Shown: positions 26,218-33,386 of the stretch, one piece after another
How positions within the stretch are numbered: position 1 is the first letter of the stretch
How the letters are laid out: every line of letters begins with the position of its first letter
Origin: an uncultured Eubacteriales bacterium
GTDB taxonomy: Bacteria > Bacillota > Clostridia > Oscillospirales > Acutalibacteraceae
Assembly (NCBI GenBank): GCA_934394855.1
Contig: CAKRRH010000003.1
Coordinates: 44,779-108,778 of the forward strand
Direction: 5' to 3'
DNA: 64,000 nt
The notes under the pieces: generated by a model
What the model saw: the letters and a program-made list of their open reading frames with translations, nothing else
Told to the model about the DNA's origin: nothing
Databases searched by the model: none
Made by a program: the position numbers and the translations under genes

Positions 26218-27387
26218 TTATTCGGCAACTACTTTGAACCAATCGCCGTCCTGAACAACCCTGTAACCGTCTGCAACAACGATTTCTCCGACACGACCTG
26301 TCGAAGCAGTAGACGGATCAAACTTGTAGAACGAGCCGCCCTTAACGGTGATGGTGGCGTTGTCATTATCATTGCAGTTTAGCGTCCATGCCGGATTGAC
26401 GCACTTAAAGGTGCCGCCTTCGATGACGATCTTTGCATTATCATCTGCGTAGATCAATGAAAGATTAGCATTTTCGGGAGCCTGATTTGCAAACTCTCCG
26501 CCCTTTATTATGATCTCAGAGTTTCCGGAAGCGCAAACTGCCATTGCATAATTGCTAACATAGGTACCGTAAACCGTTGTAGCATCTACGGTAATCTTTG
26601 CAGTACCCGTTCCGTGAATTGCACCGGCTGTGCCGTTTGCTTGAATGTTACCTGTCACTGTGTGCTCGCCGTCAGTATATTCCACACGCTTTAGAACAGT
26701 AGCCGCATTTACATCATAATCCGAGCCAAAGCTGTCGCTTTCCACAGTTGCCTGAGTAGCGCGCACCTCGATTCCGAGACCTGAAACTGAGGAAGGTCTG
26801 TACTTAGAGGCATTAGCTTCGTTGCCGACAGATGTTGGCATATAGATTGCCACAGCAAAGGGCTTGGACTCTTTTCCGGCTGCCAGCGTATTCCATTCGT
26901 CGGTAATCATATAATTCTTCGACAAAGTTTTTTCGGTGGCAGAAATTGCAGACCAAACATCCTCGCGTGTTGCAAATTTTGTATCGGTTTCGACAGTACC
27001 GACCTTCAAATAATTATCTAATCGATACCAATCGCCGTTAACATTTTTGCCTCTGTTAGAAGTGTAGTTCTTAGAGAATCCGGCCTCATATTTCAGCGCC
27101 AGATTGCCGGCGTTCACAACCTTCAGATAAACCACCTGAGTATAACCCGGTTCCCACAGTGCATTGTCATCAAAGAGCTTGGTCTGATCGGTAGCTTCCT
27201 TCCACTCAACCATATCGGTGCTGTACATAAGCTTAACATCCAAATTGCCCGAAACGATTTTGTTTACCGCCGTGCTTGCCGTGTCGGTGAACCATGCAAA
27301 TGTCGTGCCGATTAACATCGCAACGCAAATGATAATTGACATCGCACTTGCAACCAGCGCGCGTTTTGTGTGTTTGCTGTTTTCCAT
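26218..27387 (-). CDS. TasA-like exported protein with SipW-type signal peptide and beta-helix domain (paralogue A)
   Basis: 389 residues. The N-terminus is a TIGR04088-like SipW-dependent signal peptide: KHTKRALVASAMSIIICVAM and then GTTFAWFTDTAS, with cleavage expected near TFA. A TasA/camelysin-like domain follows (about 40-210: VNKIVSGNLDV, LWEPGYTQVVYLKVVNAGNLALKYE). The C-terminal 150 residues carry repeated GG-F/GGTF turns (EIIIKGGEFANQ, KIVIEGGTFKCV, TITVKGGSFYKF), a right-handed beta-helix pattern. TasA homologues form biofilm fibres. The first 50 residues are nearly identical to the gene at 27599, so this is a tandem duplicate with diverged body. AGGAGGAG precedes the ATG. Confidence 0.8.
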   Translation of the reverse strand: MENSKHTKRALVASAMSIIICVAMLIGTTFAWFTDTASTAVNKIVSGNLDVKLMYSTDMVEWKEATDQTKLFDDNALWEPGYTQVVYLKVVNAGNLALKYEAGFSKNYTSNRGKNVNGDWYRLDNYLKVGTVETDTKFATREDVWSAISATEKTLSKNYMITDEWNTLAAGKESKPFAVAIYMPTSVGNEANASKYRPSSVSGLGIEVRATQATVESDSFGSDYDVNAATVLKRVEYTDGEHTVTGNIQANGTAGAIHGTGTAKITVDATTVYGTYVSNYAMAVCASGNSEIIIKGGEFANQAPENANLSLIYADDNAKIVIEGGTFKCVNPAWTLNCNDNDNATITVKGGSFYKFDPSTASTGRVGEIVVADGYRVVQDGDWFKVVAE

Positions 27388-27460
27388 TGTAAATAACTCC
27401 TCCTAAAATATGTTTTTTACCCGATATTTACCGAATATCCGATATATTCAGCACATACCC

Positions 27461-27590
27461 AAGCAATCAAAAGGCACAAATTCGATTTGTATATTTGTAT
27501 ATTCGTATATCCATTTATGCCCTTTGATTGCCTCACTCGAAAGTTACCCTCCGAGTGAAGCACAATAATAATAGAATTGAGGATGATAGC
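27461..27590 (-). repeat. Structured spacer, copy 2
   Basis: Same plan as 26085-26210. The hairpin CACTCGGAGG/CTTTCGAGTG covaries with copy 1 at two or three pairs, and the palindrome GCAATCAAAGGGCATAAA ... TTTGTGCCTTTTGATTGC keeps its ends while the middle differs. Confidence 0.7.
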
Positions 27591-27598
27591 TAATTTAA

Positions 27599-28789
27599 TC
27601 ATTCGGCAACTACCGTGTACCATGTATCGGTGCCATGAGCTTCAGATACTACCTTGTAGCCGTCCGCAACAAAATTCGTATGTGCACCCTCGGCATAACA
27701 GTCAGCCGGGTTAAAGTTTACAAATGTACCACCTGTAACTGTGATTTTCGCAGTACCGTTTTCACGGTTCGCGTCATAACAATTAAGAACAAATTCATCT
27801 GCTTTTGATGCGTCAGGATATTTTTGAACAACAGAGAAGAAACCGCCTTCAATCACAGCCTCGCCCTCAAGAACATATACCGCATGAATATTTCCGGTAA
27901 ATGTTCCGTTCTTGATAATAACCTTTGCGCCATCTTGAACATCAACAGCATAGCAGTCGTTGTCTTTAGCTTTAAAATTACCGTTACCCGAAATTGTCAG
28001 TTCAGCGTCAGTTCCGCGAGCTGAAACCAATGACCACGAAATTGGGGTAGTCTCCCATACATCGTTACTGTTGCTAACAGTTTTTCCGCTTGCGTCAAAT
28101 GTCGTTTTTGCGGAAGCTATTAAGGTATCTGTCGGATCGACATCATTTGTAAGATTGAAAACTCCGTCTTTTGCAAGCGCCGACTGCAACTGTGCAACGT
28201 TAGTTACAGGATATGTTGCATTTTCATCATATGTATTATCAATGCTGTCGTTCTCAACGGTATCCTGAGTTGCATAAACAGTAATGGCAATATTCTCAAT
28301 TTTGAGATTCATGTAATCGTTTCCTGCGCTCTCCAACATATGACCCTTGATTGTCAAAGCCTCTGAAGTAGCACCCGCTGCCAAGCTGTGATCAGCATCG
28401 AGCGCTGTATCGTTGATTGTCCAGTCAATTACTTCATTAAGCTTAGCGTCGCCCTTAATGCCGCTGATAACTATTTTATATTTGAGTGCCAAATTTCCGT
28501 TGTTCTTAACAAATACAGGCTGAAGTTCATATGTGCAGCCGGGCTCCCAAAGAATATCTTCCTGTGCTTTGCCGTCAACTGTTTTCCAATTAAGAACTCC
28601 GTTCTCAACCGAATGACCGTTTTCATCAACAAGTGCAATGTCCAAATTGCCCGAAACGATTTTGTTTACCGCCGTGCTTGCCGTGTCGGTGAACCATGCA
28701 AATGTCGTGCCGATTAACATCGCAACGCAAATGATAATTGACATCGCACTTGCAATCAACGCGCGTTTTGTGTGTTTGCTGTTTTCCAT
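27599..28789 (-). CDS. TasA-like exported protein with SipW-type signal peptide and beta-helix domain (paralogue B)
   Basis: 396 residues. Same signal peptide region as paralogue A (GTTFAWFTDTAS at 27-38), followed by a TasA-like domain (KIVSGNLDIALVDENGH, DILWEPGCTYELQPVFVKNNGNLALKYKI). A beta-helix tail then has KVIIKNGTFTGN, EAVIEGGFFSVV and KITVTGGTFVNF. It ends like paralogue A in DGYKVV..., WYTVVAE. The duplication includes the ribosome site upstream and the spacer downstream. It is expected to be exported by Sec, cut by the SipW encoded 84 bases upstream, and to sit on the cell surface or in matrix fibres. Confidence 0.8.
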   Translation of the reverse strand: MENSKHTKRALIASAMSIIICVAMLIGTTFAWFTDTASTAVNKIVSGNLDIALVDENGHSVENGVLNWKTVDGKAQEDILWEPGCTYELQPVFVKNNGNLALKYKIVISGIKGDAKLNEVIDWTINDTALDADHSLAAGATSEALTIKGHMLESAGNDYMNLKIENIAITVYATQDTVENDSIDNTYDENATYPVTNVAQLQSALAKDGVFNLTNDVDPTDTLIASAKTTFDASGKTVSNSNDVWETTPISWSLVSARGTDAELTISGNGNFKAKDNDCYAVDVQDGAKVIIKNGTFTGNIHAVYVLEGEAVIEGGFFSVVQKYPDASKADEFVLNCYDANRENGTAKITVTGGTFVNFNPADCYAEGAHTNFVADGYKVVSEAHGTDTWYTVVAE

Positions 28790-28873
28790 TGTAAATAACT
28801 CCTCCTAAAAAGTTGTAATTATGTAATCACGCATTTTATTCGTGTTCACACTCGTTTAACTCATTGTTTCAAA

Positions 28874-29638
28874 TTAATCTGTTTCCGATGACTCATCGCC
28901 GTCTTTATCATCATTATCATCATTTGCCGCCGCACTCATCACATCATTTGTCACAGCAACCTCTGCGCTATTTGCCTCTGCGTCCTTAAGTTTTTCTTTC
29001 ATCTCAAGCAATTGCTTCATCATTTTCTCATTCTCAACCCGTTGTGCGTCGATCTTCTCACGCTCAGCGTCAAGCTCGGCTTTCTGTTCGGCTTTATATT
29101 TCATAAACAGCCTAATGCACCGAATACCCTCAACAATGATAAGGAACAAAAACGGCACCAAAATGCAAACAATATATCCCGGTGTGGTTTTCAAAAACTG
29201 AAAAAATTTACCCACCTTCGGAATATGTGTCTGATATTTTCCCAAAACATAAGCATATGTTACAATCGTTTCATCATCAGTATCGGTCGTCGTGCCGTAT
29301 GTTACAAAACCCGGCTCACCGTTTGCGTCCTTAACAAGTTTTCTGATTTTATGAGTCACCGTCTCACCGTAGTTTGACTGATTTTGCGATGTATACGCAA
29401 TAATATCGCCTGCCTTTAATGTTGATGGGTCAACATCCTTTACAAGCACTAAATCGCCTGCGTCAAAATCCGTCTTGCTCATCGAGTCCGACAATACAAT
29501 AAACGCCTTGTACCCGAATAAATTTCGGTCGGCTCTGTCAAATGTCGAAACCGAAACAACGGTAAAAATCATCATCAAAACAGCGGCAATTACAACAAGC
29601 CACACGATGATTCCTCTGATAATTTTCAATGCTTTCAT
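28874..29638 (-). CDS. sipW: SipW-type signal peptidase I
   Basis: 254 residues. TM1 (about 12-31) is followed by the catalytic Ser in LSDSMSKTDFDAGD (S52) and by TVTHKIRKL (H96). The His stands where bacterial-type enzymes have Lys, so this is the Ser-His (ER/archaeal, SipW) form. TM2 lies near 154-172. An unusual C-terminal cytoplasmic tail of about 75 residues is a charged coiled coil (EQKAELDAEREKIDAQRVENEKMMKQ) ending in an acidic stretch. It processes TasA-type precursors in B. subtilis. Its place between the TasA-like genes makes them the likely substrates. Confidence 0.92.
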   Translation of the reverse strand: MKALKIIRGIIVWLVVIAAVLMMIFTVVSVSTFDRADRNLFGYKAFIVLSDSMSKTDFDAGDLVLVKDVDPSTLKAGDIIAYTSQNQSNYGETVTHKIRKLVKDANGEPGFVTYGTTTDTDDETIVTYAYVLGKYQTHIPKVGKFFQFLKTTPGYIVCILVPFLFLIIVEGIRCIRLFMKYKAEQKAELDAEREKIDAQRVENEKMMKQLLEMKEKLKDAEANSAEVAVTNDVMSAAANDDNDDKDGDESSETD

Positions 29639-29654
29639 TTACTAACTCCTCAAT

Positions 29655-30200
29655 TCAATTAAATAATTTGTTTGGATTATTTTTAGTCTGAACACCCTCG
29701 GCGCACAGATTAAATGTCAGTTCATTTTCCTGCCCATCATTGCCCGACTCATTCGGATAATAAAATTCAATCGCAAGTTCCTTTTTCTCACCTATTTTCA
29801 ATATATCATCAGCCGCCGCAACATCTTTTTTCATAAATTCGTCGGCTTTTGCCTCATATAAAACCTTTGTGCCGTCTTTAATTCGGATTTTCAAAACATC
29901 AGAAAGCTTTCCGTCTACATTATCGAAATAAATCTTGTAGTAAACATCGCACCCGCTTTCGTTTTGAATAAAGAAATTCTTTCTGACAGTCATTCCGGGC
30001 TCAAAAATGAATTCATGTTCGCTGATGACCGGCTTTCCGTCATTAAGATTTATCTTTGCAAATCCTGTGTGAAAAAGATTATTATTCACCGACAGCGTCG
30101 AATAAACAAGCGCCATTGTCGTAAAAAGCAGGCAAATCACAAGTATAATCACAGCCAAAACGCCTTTTGACAGCCGTCTTGCCGTTTTCGATCCGTTCAT
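29655..30200 (-). CDS. TasA/camelysin-like exported protein
   Basis: 181 residues. The N-terminal signal helix LSKGVLAVIILVICLLFTTMALVYSTLSVNNN is followed by a beta-rich domain with EHEFIFEPGMTVRKNFFIQNESGCDVYYKIYF and later KKELAIEFYYP. The EPG-V pattern and the NES/asymmetric beta strands match the TasA family. It overlaps the gene before it by four bases and is followed 16 bases later by sipW, so it belongs to the same operon. No anchoring motif is seen at the C-terminus. Confidence 0.7.
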   Translation of the reverse strand: MNGSKTARRLSKGVLAVIILVICLLFTTMALVYSTLSVNNNLFHTGFAKINLNDGKPVISEHEFIFEPGMTVRKNFFIQNESGCDVYYKIYFDNVDGKLSDVLKIRIKDGTKVLYEAKADEFMKKDVAAADDILKIGEKKELAIEFYYPNESGNDGQENELTFNLCAEGVQTKNNPNKLFN

Positions 30201-30994
30201 TCATTCTCCCCCTTACGACGGTAAAGCAAAATCATAAAAATGCAAATTCCGACAGCCGCCGCCAAAATCACCCAAACGAGCATATTTTCAATAATACCCG
30301 TATTCGGTGACGGACCTAAATCATCAGCCTCATCGACCCACCACCGAAAATCGGCGCAAAGTCCGAGATTTTGATATTTGTTTCCGACCGATGTGCAAAG
30401 ATAAGCCGTCATCTCATAATCAAGCTCATGAACACCGCTTCCCGAAACCGTTGTTTCAAGTGCTTTCGGCATTTTCCCGATCGGACCGTCATAAATCACA
30501 TCATTATCCCCGACCTTAATCCGAATCATCAAAACATCACCCAAAGCACCGCCGCCGTATTTTATATCGGCATGATACTTGACCGTGACATCTGACTTGT
30601 GAGAAACATTGATTGCAAAATTCTTTACAACCGAATCGCCCGAATATAAATTCATTGCTTTAAAAGGCGTGTTCACACCCGGCTGTCTATCATAAAGCGA
30701 TAACTTTGTCGCATCATTTGCAGTGTCGCCCGAATTAGCTGAATTTCCCCCAACGGTTGACGAATTGTCGGTTTCATATGTAGCAATATCTTCGCCGTTC
30801 GTTGTAATATCATTGTCGCCGTTCTCACTTTGCGGCGTGATAATGTTGTCCGTCACTTTGGCCACCGCAGGTTCATTTTTAAACTCTGCATTTCTGACAT
30901 TTATCACAACAAGAGCCGCAACGCTCACTGTGAGCAAAATCGACAAGACAATAATTAAAACCTTTATTTTTGATTTTTCATCTTTATTTGCCAA
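30197..30994 (-). CDS. TasA-like surface protein with sortase-like C-terminal anchor
   Basis: About 265 residues. N-terminal TM/signal helix (KVLIIVLSILLTVSVAALVVI), then a Thr/Asn/Asp-rich linker and a beta domain (FKAMNLYSGDSVVKNFAINVSHKSDVTVKYHADI). The C-terminus has the order LGPSPNTGIIEN, a hydrophobic helix and RRKGENE, the layout of an LPXTG-type wall anchor with the variant SPNTG. No sortase is in the window. I place the start at TTG 30994, eight bases after GGGAGG; the longer frame starts inside that site. It is the first gene of the minus-strand SipW/TasA operon. Confidence 0.7.
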   Translation of the reverse strand: MANKDEKSKIKVLIIVLSILLTVSVAALVVINVRNAEFKNEPAVAKVTDNIITPQSENGDNDITTNGEDIATYETDNSSTVGGNSANSGDTANDATKLSLYDRQPGVNTPFKAMNLYSGDSVVKNFAINVSHKSDVTVKYHADIKYGGGALGDVLMIRIKVGDNDVIYDGPIGKMPKALETTVSGSGVHELDYEMTAYLCTSVGNKYQNLGLCADFRWWVDEADDLGPSPNTGIIENMLVWVILAAAVGICIFMILLYRRKGENE

Positions 30995-31089
30995 AGCTGA
31001 CCCTCCCAATTAAAACAAAAATAAAAGCACGCATATGTGGCAGCCTGTCGCAAAACAAGCAACATTTATGAGATTTACTGTCACATTTA

Positions 31090-31117
31090 TACAATCTGGA
31101 TATTTTCCGTAAATAAA
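31090..31117 (-). promoter_or_regulatory. Possible native promoter of the SipW/TasA operon
   Basis: Minus strand TTTACG, a 16-base gap, TATAAA. A weak match to a vegetative promoter. Upstream of it an imperfect hairpin (ACGGATTTT/AAAATCCGT, 31137-31165) with a poor T tract could damp read-through from further upstream. Confidence 0.4.
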
Positions 31118-31224
31118 CCTGATTTAAAGCAAACAAACGGATTTTGCATAATATCAAAAATCCGTCAAACACTAATAAATAAGCCAAATTTCCGCATCTT
31201 CAAGCCGTTTTCTGCCTTCAAATC

Positions 31225-31251
31225 TTGCGTAGAACTGTTTATTCTGCGCAA
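31225..31251 (+). repeat. Tyrosine recombinase core site, left
   Basis: Arms TTGCGTAGAA and TTCTGCGCAA are inverted with one mismatch around a 7-base centre CTGTTTA, the shape of a tyrosine recombinase core site. Nineteen bases of it recur in inverted orientation beyond the recombinase gene, three times at 32642-32701. Confidence 0.8.
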
Positions 31252-31282
31252 AAAAGAAAAGCCCCGATTTAACAAGGCTTTT
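31250..31282 (-). terminator. Terminator after the recombinase gene
   Basis: Minus-strand AAAAGCC...GGCTTTT hairpin followed by CTTTTTT. It touches the right arm of the left core site. Confidence 0.8.
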
Positions 31283-31324
31283 CCTGATAACATTGACCCC
31301 GATTTTGACTGCATTTAAAATGCG

Positions 31325-32446
31325 TCATGCCGAAACAAAGCTCAATTTTTCAAGCTGTTCACGCTTTCGTTTCATCGACGAATGAACATATGTGTTCAGC
31401 GTAATCGACACATTTGAATGACCCAAAATTTCACTAAGCGTCTTTGCGTCCATACCCACCTCAATGCACCTTGTTGCAAAAGTATGCCGCAAAGCGTGAT
31501 AGTTTATCGACTCAACTCCATAATTTTTAAGCAATTTGTGATAACGATATTCAAATGTCCTCGGGCTGACAAAATCGGAATTATCCGAAACGACATACTC
31601 CGAATGCCGTCTGTTATACATATATATAAGCGGATCAAAAAGTTCATTGCAAATCGGAATGTCTCTCGTTGACGAGCGTGTTTTCGGAACATCAATAATC
31701 AGTTTTGTTTTTGAAATGTCCTTGTCCGACTTCACCCTTGAAACAGTACTTTTAATGTGCAATTCATGATTTATTAAATCAATATCACTCCATTTGAGAG
31801 CGCAAACCTCGCTGATTCTGAGTCCCGTTTTAAGTGACAGCAACACGCCGAGCGCCGTTTCATTCATGTTTGATTTAATGTATTTTTCTAATCTTTGTTC
31901 GGCAAACACATCGAGAATTTTAGTATCACTTTTTAAAACAGGCGGTTTATACATCTTTTTACGCATCGGCATACACATTCCCTCCTGCTGGGCAAAATCA
32001 AGAATATTCGCAACAACCTGCATAATGCTTCGAACATATGACGGAGACAATCCGCCTTTTCTGTCGGCTCTGCCGAAATAAAGTTTTTCATTCATAAAGT
32101 CGCACAGCACATTACTGTTGATCATCGACAGGCGATATGACCCCAGCTTTGGTAATATATGCGTATTAAGCAAATTATCATATTTAAGTTCGGTCGAACC
32201 CTTGTGTCTCATTTTGTTTGCGCTTTGCCAAAGCCGAGCTGCCTCATAAAATGAAGCAGTTGATTGATTCGGAACATAAAAACCGTCCGATTTAACAGCT
32301 TGTTCCAGTTTTTGCTTGACTTCGCCATATGACCTTGCATAAATCGAGCGATATTTTGTTTTACCACAGTCGTCATAGCCGATTTTGTATCTTGCTTCCC
32401 ATCTTCCGTCCTTTCTCTTGTGAATATGTTCTCCTCTTTTTGGCAT
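31325..32446 (-). CDS. Tyrosine recombinase/integrase
   Basis: About 373 residues. The N-terminal arm-binding part carries HKRKDGRWEARYKIGYDDCGKTKYRSIYARSY; a SAM-like core-binding domain follows, then the catalytic domain. Active-site residues are visible: Arg in TGLRISEVCALKWSDI, the HALRHTFATR block (H, R), the His of ILGHSNVSITL and the Tyr in NTYVH. The open frame reaches 32518, but the ATG at 32446 with AAGGGG eight bases upstream gives a normal N-terminus. It could be the integrase of the adjacent phage module. However, the sites flanking it are inverted, which predicts inversion of its own segment and not excision. Confidence 0.93.
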   Translation of the reverse strand: MPKRGEHIHKRKDGRWEARYKIGYDDCGKTKYRSIYARSYGEVKQKLEQAVKSDGFYVPNQSTASFYEAARLWQSANKMRHKGSTELKYDNLLNTHILPKLGSYRLSMINSNVLCDFMNEKLYFGRADRKGGLSPSYVRSIMQVVANILDFAQQEGMCMPMRKKMYKPPVLKSDTKILDVFAEQRLEKYIKSNMNETALGVLLSLKTGLRISEVCALKWSDIDLINHELHIKSTVSRVKSDKDISKTKLIIDVPKTRSSTRDIPICNELFDPLIYMYNRRHSEYVVSDNSDFVSPRTFEYRYHKLLKNYGVESINYHALRHTFATRCIEVGMDAKTLSEILGHSNVSITLNTYVHSSMKRKREQLEKLSFVSA

Positions 32447-32582
32447 GATCAATGCCCCTTTCTTAATCTGTTTTGACCACATCCTGACACCATTTAACTG
32501 ATTAAATACTCGTTTCAAATCAAGTTTACCTAAATTTAATATAAATTGTTGTCGATTGTAACAAAAAAATAGTCTGTTTTAG

Positions 32583-32611
32583 TTGACAATACACACAAAG
32601 CGTGCTATAAT
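32583..32611 (+). promoter_or_regulatory. Consensus promoter inside the flanked segment, pointing right
   Basis: TTGACA (32583-32588), 17 bases, TATAAT (32606-32611): a full sigma-70/SigA consensus. It reads through the three repeats and stops at the hairpin at 32709-32736, so it now makes at most a short RNA of about 125 bases. Confidence 0.85.
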
Positions 32612-32641
32612 AAGGAAACAATTTACAAATAATTACGGTAA

Positions 32642-32701
32642 AGAATAAACAGTTCTACGCTAAGAATAAACAGTTCTACGCTAAGAATAAACAGTTCTAC
32701 G
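32642..32701 (+). repeat. Three tandem copies of the recombinase core, right side
   Basis: AGAATAAACAGTTCTACGC starts at 32642, 32663 and 32684 (period 21; the last copy ends one base earlier in its match). The core centre TAAACAG is the exact complement of the left site's CTGTTTA. Orientation is inverted relative to 31225-31251. Confidence 0.92.
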
Positions 32702-32708
32702 AAATATT

Positions 32709-32741
32709 GACAGCACAAAATTTAGTTTTGTGCTGTCTTTT
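32709..32741 (+). terminator. Terminator after the repeat array
   Basis: GACAGCACAAAA-TTTA-GTTTTGTGCTGTC followed by TTTT. It follows the array by eight bases. Confidence 0.9.
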
Positions 32742-32813
32742 AAAATGTATAAACTATTTCCACAATTTTTTCATGGTCATATTTGATTATACACTATCAT
32801 CATGCTCTAAAAA

Positions 32814-32849
32814 AGGACTCCGATTTCAAAAATCGAAGCCCTTTTTTCA
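32814..32849 (-). terminator. Terminator of the phage module
   Basis: Minus-strand GGGCTTCGATTT/AAATCGGAGTCC hairpin followed by TTTTTTAGAG, three bases past the holin stop. An almost identical hairpin ends the scar at 24517. Confidence 0.85.
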
Positions 32850-32851
32850 GT

Positions 32852-33055
32852 TTAAATACCCTTTGAGTTGGTCGGATCATTCACCACGCCGAATGCCACC
32901 AGCACCGGAAGCAAAACATCAAGCAGTCCGCTGATATTCTGATCAATGTCCGCCCCGAAAAATGTCTTTGCAACATAAACTCCGAGTGCCGCCAAGCTCA
33001 CCCAAAGCGCCCAACTTTTAAATCTCTTGCAAAATTCCTTCATTGCCTTTCTCAT
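32852..33055 (-). CDS. Phage holin, phi LC3-like
   Basis: 67 residues. A basic N-terminus (MRKAMKEFCKRFKSW) precedes a hydrophobic helix (ALWVSLAALGVYVAK), a second helix (LLDVLLPVLVAFGV) and the family-typical ending GVVNDPTNSKG. Holins make holes in the cytoplasmic membrane for lysis. The gene overlaps the preceding one by four bases. No endolysin gene follows, which is odd for a lysis cassette. Confidence 0.85.
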   Translation of the reverse strand: MRKAMKEFCKRFKSWALWVSLAALGVYVAKTFFGADIDQNISGLLDVLLPVLVAFGVVNDPTNSKGI

Positions 33056-33279
33056 ACCTTTCCAAATTTATGCTCTTCAACCAGCCCGATTCGCCGATCA
33101 AGCGAATTGACCCGTTCCTCAACAACGGGAATCCGTTCGGCAAATCCGCCGAGCTTATCGACCTTTTTTTCCAAAACGCCGATTCTGTAAGCGGTCAGCT
33201 TTGCAGACGCAAAAATCCCGCCGAATGTCCCAAGCGCCGTGCCGATAAGCGAAATTACAGCAACAATTATCTGCTCCAT
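33052..33279 (-). CDS. XhlA-like small membrane protein
   Basis: 75 residues with an N-terminal hydrophobic helix (IIVAVISLIGTALGTFGGIFA) and a C-terminal coiled coil (RIGVLEKKVDKLGGFAERIPVVEERVNSLDRRIGLVEEH). It resembles the haemolysin XhlA family that pairs with holins in phage lysis modules. Most of these have the helix at the C-terminus, so the order is reversed here. Overlap with the holin gene suggests joint translation. Confidence 0.6.
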   Translation of the reverse strand: MEQIIVAVISLIGTALGTFGGIFASAKLTAYRIGVLEKKVDKLGGFAERIPVVEERVNSLDRRIGLVEEHKFGKV

Positions 33280-33386
33280 ATTTTTATTTCTGTTCCCCCA
33301 TTTTTAAAAAATCCGAAAAAGCCTTTCCGCTTACATTATATTCAAAGCTCGGCTTTGCCGTTAATTATTCATGATCAATAAGTCGT

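Noticed and set aside
32642..32701. Three 21-base repeats as a CRISPR array
   Set aside because: There are no spacers between the units; they are strict tandem copies, and no cas genes are near.
31225..32701. Inverted core sites as attL/attR of the phage module
   Set aside because: Sites bounding an integrated element should be direct repeats and should enclose the phage genes; these are inverted and enclose only the recombinase.
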